Shown here one piece after another: positions 6,150 to 8,006 of a stretch of DNA of 8,006 nucleotides. The stretch is from JAVVHH01 sp964235765 (lineage in GTDB: Bacteria > Pseudomonadota > Alphaproteobacteria > Acetobacterales > Acetobacteraceae), in assembly GCA_964235765.1 (NCBI GenBank), contig CAXSDH010000121.1:1-8006 (forward strand), written 5' to 3'. Within the stretch, counting starts at the first letter, position 1. Every line of letters starts with the position of its first letter. The notes under the pieces were generated by a model that searched no databases, was not told the origin of the DNA, and saw nothing but the letters and a program-made list of their open reading frames with translations. A program made the translations under genes and the position numbers.

Positions 6150-6917
6150 CTAGTAGGTTGTGAGGCCGCCATCGACCAGAATGGGTGCGCCGGTGACCAT
6201 CGCCGCCGCCGGGGACGCCAGGAACACGATCACGCCCATCAGGTCCTCGACCTCGCCCACGCGCCCGATGGGCAGGCGCGCCCGCATCGACGCTGCCAGT
6301 TCGGGGTCGGCGAGCATGGGCCTGACCAGGGGTGTCGCGATCCAGGTGGGGCACAGCGTATTGACCCGAATGCCATGCTTGCCGAGTTCGAGCGCCATGC
6401 CCTTGGTCAGCCCCTCGATGGCGTGCTTGGTCGCGGTATAGGCCGTGATGGTGTCGCGAGCCACATGGCCGTTCACGCTGCCCACGTTGATGATCGCGCC
6501 ACCCTGCCCCGCCTGCACCATCCCTTGCGCCACGGCCTGGGCCACCGTGAATGCCGCGCGAATGTTCAGGTCCAGCATGGCGTCAAGCGCTGCGTCGGTG
6601 ATCTCCAGGAAGGGCTCGCGGGTGTTGGTCCCGGCGTTGTTCACCAGGATACCGAACGGCCCCAGCCTGGCGATGACGGCCCGGGTCGCCTGCCGGTCCG
6701 TCACGTCCAACGCCACGGATTCGGCTTTCAGGCCGCGACCGAGAAGTGCGTCCACGGCCTCCTGCATGGGCGCGGTGCGCCGGGCCGCCAGGACGACGTC
6801 CGCGCCGGCCTCCGCCAGGGCGACCGCCGCAGCCCGGCCAATGCCGCTCGAAGCTCCGGTCACGAGGGCGCGGCGGCCCTCGAGGCGGAACGATGGGGTC
6901 TGCGGCAGGCTTGTCAT
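6150..6917 (-). CDS. SDR family NAD(P)-dependent oxidoreductase
   Basis: A 255-residue classical short-chain dehydrogenase/reductase with a Rossmann fold. The cofactor motif is TGASSGIG (20-27), NNAG is at 93-96, and the catalytic set is Asn118, Ser147 (NVGSVNG), Tyr160 and Lys164 (AYTATK). It ends with ILVDGGLTTY, a normal SDR C-terminus. Basic residues after the second strand (VVLAARR) suggest NADP(H), though this is inference. It reduces a carbonyl or oxidises an alcohol; the substrate is not evident. ATG 6917 is preferred: GGAGA lies about 7 bases upstream, and the open frame further upstream to 7007 runs into the csaA gene. First gene of the minus-strand operon, divergent from csaA across a 77-base gap with an 8-bp direct repeat. 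Confidence 0.93.
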   Translation of the reverse strand: MTSLPQTPSFRLEGRRALVTGASSGIGRAAAVALAEAGADVVLAARRTAPMQEAVDALLGRGLKAESVALDVTDRQATRAVIARLGPFGILVNNAGTNTREPFLEITDAALDAMLDLNIRAAFTVAQAVAQGMVQAGQGGAIINVGSVNGHVARDTITAYTATKHAIEGLTKGMALELGKHGIRVNTLCPTWIATPLVRPMLADPELAASMRARLPIGRVGEVEDLMGVIVFLASPAAAMVTGAPILVDGGLTTY

Positions 6918-6929
6918 AGGGGCGTCTCC

Positions 6930-6945
6930 AACGCTTGAACGCTTG
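6930..6945. repeat. 8-bp perfect direct repeat in the SDR/csaA divergent gap
   Basis: AACGCTTG occurs twice head to tail (6930-6937 and 6938-6945), just upstream of the SDR ribosome site and within the 77-base gap that must hold both divergent promoters. It may be a regulator site or a chance repeat. A perfect CCGGCGCCGG palindrome lies at 6968-6977 in the same gap. No convincing -35/-10 pair was seen for either gene. Confidence 0.6.
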
Positions 6946-6994
6946 CATGGGGCATCCAGCTTGGCAACCGGCGCCGGGCTGGCATGATGGGGCA

Positions 6995-7333
6995 ATGAGC
7001 ATCGCAACGTTTGAGGATTTCGAGCGCGTGGACATTCGTGTCGGCACGGTCACCGACGCCCAGCCCTATCCGGAGGCGCGCAAGCCCGCCATCAAGCTCT
7101 GGATCGACTTCGGGGAGGAGATCGGCATAAAGCGGTCGTCGGCCCAGCTCACGGCGCATTACACGCCGGAACGGCTGATCGGCCAGCAGGTCTGCGCGGT
7201 GGTGAACTTCGCGCCGCGGCAGATCGGCAAGTTTGTGAGTGAGGTGCTTACCCTCGGCATGCCCGACCCGGCCGGCGGTGTAGTGCTGATCCGACCCGAT
7301 CAGCCCGTTCCGAACGGCGGACGCCTGTTTTGA
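6995..7333 (+). CDS. csaA: CsaA, tRNA-binding domain chaperone-like protein
   Basis: At 112 residues it matches the CsaA family in length and along its whole sequence. FERVDIRVGTV (9-19) and YPEARKPAIKLWIDFG (25-40) are followed by IGIKRSSAQLT (43-53), VVNFAPRQIGKFVSEVL (69-85) and the VLIRPDQPVPNGGRLF tail (97-112). CsaA is a homodimeric OB-fold protein related to the tRNA-binding domain of Trbp111/MetRS; in Bacillus subtilis it is described as a secretion-related chaperone. It is cytosolic. ATG 6995 is used because the family begins at this point; the GGGG preceding it (6989-6992) is only 2 bases away, so the ribosome site is poor. An upstream in-frame ATG (6935) would add 20 residues that do not resemble the family. 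Its TGA overlaps the gpt start by 4 bases, so the two are co-transcribed. Confidence 0.94.
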   Translation: MSIATFEDFERVDIRVGTVTDAQPYPEARKPAIKLWIDFGEEIGIKRSSAQLTAHYTPERLIGQQVCAVVNFAPRQIGKFVSEVLTLGMPDPAGGVVLIRPDQPVPNGGRLF

Positions 7334-7800
7334 GCGGCCGGGCCTACGCAACCGTCACCTGGGACCAGTTGCACCGGGACGCGCGCACGCTGGCGAGCGC
7401 GCTGATGCCGTTGGCGCCGTTTCGCGGAATCGTCGCGATCACCCGAGGCGGGCTGATCCCGGCCGCAATCATCGCGCGTGAGTTGGAGTGCCGGCTCGTG
7501 GAGAGCATCTCCGTGGTCAGCTACGATGAGGAGGAGAAGGGGGCGCCGAAGGTGGTGAAGTATCCGGCCGCGGCCGGGGACGGTGAAGGTTTCCTGATCG
7601 TCGACGACCTGGTGGACAGCGGCGTGACCGCGCGCCTGGTTCGCGACCTGCTGCCCCGGGCACGTTTCGCCTGCCTATATGCCAAGCCGGCCGGCAAGGG
7701 CGTGGCGGATACCTGGGTGGCGGAGGTGCCGCAGGAGACGTGGGTGTTGTTCCCGTGGGATACCGCGCCGTTGTTCGTACCGCCGATCGCGAAGCGCTAG
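7330..7800 (+). CDS. gpt: Xanthine-guanine phosphoribosyltransferase
   Basis: A 156-residue type I phosphoribosyltransferase very like Escherichia coli Gpt (about 152 residues). It attaches PRPP-derived ribose-5-phosphate to guanine, xanthine and less well hypoxanthine in purine salvage. Visible are VTWDQLHRDARTLASALMP (9-27), AITRGGLIPA (36-45), the PRPP loop VDDLVDSGVT (91-100), YAKPAG with Lys119 expected to contact the purine, PQETW (134-138), and FPWDTAPLFVPPI (141-153) at the base pocket. The start is TTG at 7330: no ATG or GTG fits before the conserved region, GGCGGA lies about 8 bases upstream, and the codon overlaps the csaA stop as TTGA. That arrangement implies translational coupling. 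Cytoplasmic or loosely membrane-associated as in E. coli. Confidence 0.94.
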   Translation: MSGRAYATVTWDQLHRDARTLASALMPLAPFRGIVAITRGGLIPAAIIARELECRLVESISVVSYDEEEKGAPKVVKYPAAAGDGEGFLIVDDLVDSGVTARLVRDLLPRARFACLYAKPAGKGVADTWVAEVPQETWVLFPWDTAPLFVPPIAKR

Positions 7801-7803
7801 GGG

Positions 7804-7832
7804 TTGCGGCAGGCCCGGGTGTGGGCTACATC
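7804..7832 (+). promoter_or_regulatory. Possible promoter of the tRNA-Arg gene
   Basis: TTGCGG (7804-7809) and TACATC (7827-7832) are spaced by 17 bases in the 47-base gap after gpt, placing initiation about 8 bases before the tRNA 5' end. Each box matches the consensus at only three of six bases, so read-through from gpt is an equally good explanation. Confidence 0.28.
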
Positions 7833-7847
7833 GCGCGTCCCTGTGTT

Positions 7848-7924
7848 GCGCCCGTAGCTCAATTGGATAGAGCACCAGACTACGAATCTGGGGGTTGGAA
7901 GTTCGAGTCTTTCCGGGCGCGCCA
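7848..7924 (+). tRNA. tRNA-Arg, anticodon ACG
   Basis: A full 77-nt cloverleaf folds by eye. The acceptor GCGCCCG pairs with CGGGCGC, the D stem is GCTC/GAGC, and the anticodon stem CCAGA/TCTGG has loop CTACGAA. The variable loop is GGGTT, and the T stem GGAAG/CTTTC carries loop TTCGAGT with one G-U pair. A G discriminator and genome-encoded CCA (7922-7924) end the gene. The anticodon at 7882-7884 is ACG; its A34 is expected to be deaminated to inosine (TadA), letting it read CGU, CGC and CGA arginine codons. It lies 47 bases after gpt and is closed by a strong terminator. Confidence 0.97.
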
Positions 7925-7961
7925 GGTTTCCATTTACCTATCGGGGAATTTCCTCGAACGC

Positions 7962-7995
7962 AAACAGCGGCCCTTTTGTGGGGCCGCTGTTTTTT
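7962..7995 (+). terminator. Rho-independent terminator after tRNA-Arg
   Basis: AAACAGCGGCCC (7962-7973) and GGGCCGCTGTTT (7981-7992) form a perfect 12-bp stem with a 7-base loop. The right arm runs into a T-tract (7990-7995) and further Ts follow. This is a textbook intrinsic terminator, 37 bases beyond the tRNA 3' end. It ends the tRNA transcript and any read-through from csaA-gpt. Confidence 0.93.
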
Positions 7996-8006
7996 GTGTT
8001 TTGGGG

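Noticed and set aside
6142..6354. 71-residue upstream extension of the GGT-family protein
   Set aside because: It would overlap the SDR coding sequence in another frame and has shadow-like composition; ATG 6141 has AGGA at proper spacing.
7848..8006. tRNA-Arg as the attachment site of an integrated element
   Set aside because: tRNA-Arg genes are common integration targets, but no integrase gene or duplicated tRNA 3' end is visible, and the window ends just after the terminator.

Overview
The window is dense, GC-rich bacterial chromosome (roughly two thirds G+C by eye). It holds nine protein genes on both strands plus one tRNA gene, with almost no non-coding space; no gap exceeds about 100 bases. 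The high GC, the tRNA-Arg(ACG) sequence, the Uma2 subtype and the mix of amidase, gamma-glutamyltransferase-family and TPP-enzyme genes suggest an alphaproteobacterium, perhaps Acetobacteraceae/Rhodospirillales. That assignment is inferred from the look of the proteins; no search was run.

Layout. Bases 1-330 (+) are the 3' end of a gamma-glutamyltransferase-family gene cut by the window edge. It is followed at 368-943 (+) by a Uma2-family (PD-(D/E)XK-like) protein. Convergent to it is a thiamine-pyrophosphate enzyme of the acetolactate-synthase type (953-2677, -), whose N-terminus carries an in-frame 24-bp tandem duplication. Divergent from the TPP gene is an 84-residue stand-alone Lrp/AsnC ligand-binding (RAM) domain (2779-3033, +). 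Its stop codon overlaps the stop of the next minus-strand gene.

A minus-strand operon then reads SDR oxidoreductase (6917-6150), gamma-glutamyltransferase-family protein (6141-4528), amidase-signature hydrolase (4523-3030). The gaps are 8 and 4 bases, so the three are very probably co-transcribed. Together they look like an amide or gamma-glutamyl-compound catabolic module: the GGT-family enzyme and the amidase cleave amide bonds and the SDR oxidises or reduces a carbonyl/alcohol. The substrate cannot be read from sequence.

Divergent from the operon is a plus-strand housekeeping pair: csaA (tRNA-binding/secretion chaperone) and gpt (xanthine-guanine phosphoribosyltransferase), overlapping by 4 bases with a TTG start for gpt. 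After them come a tRNA-Arg(ACG) gene and a strong Rho-independent terminator at the right edge.

I found no CRISPR array, insertion sequence, prophage gene or clearly new system. The most interesting points are the orphan RAM domain beside the TPP enzyme, the SDR-GGT-amidase operon, the 24-bp duplication, a possibly leaderless Uma2 gene lacking a usual lysine, and the csaA-gpt coupling.
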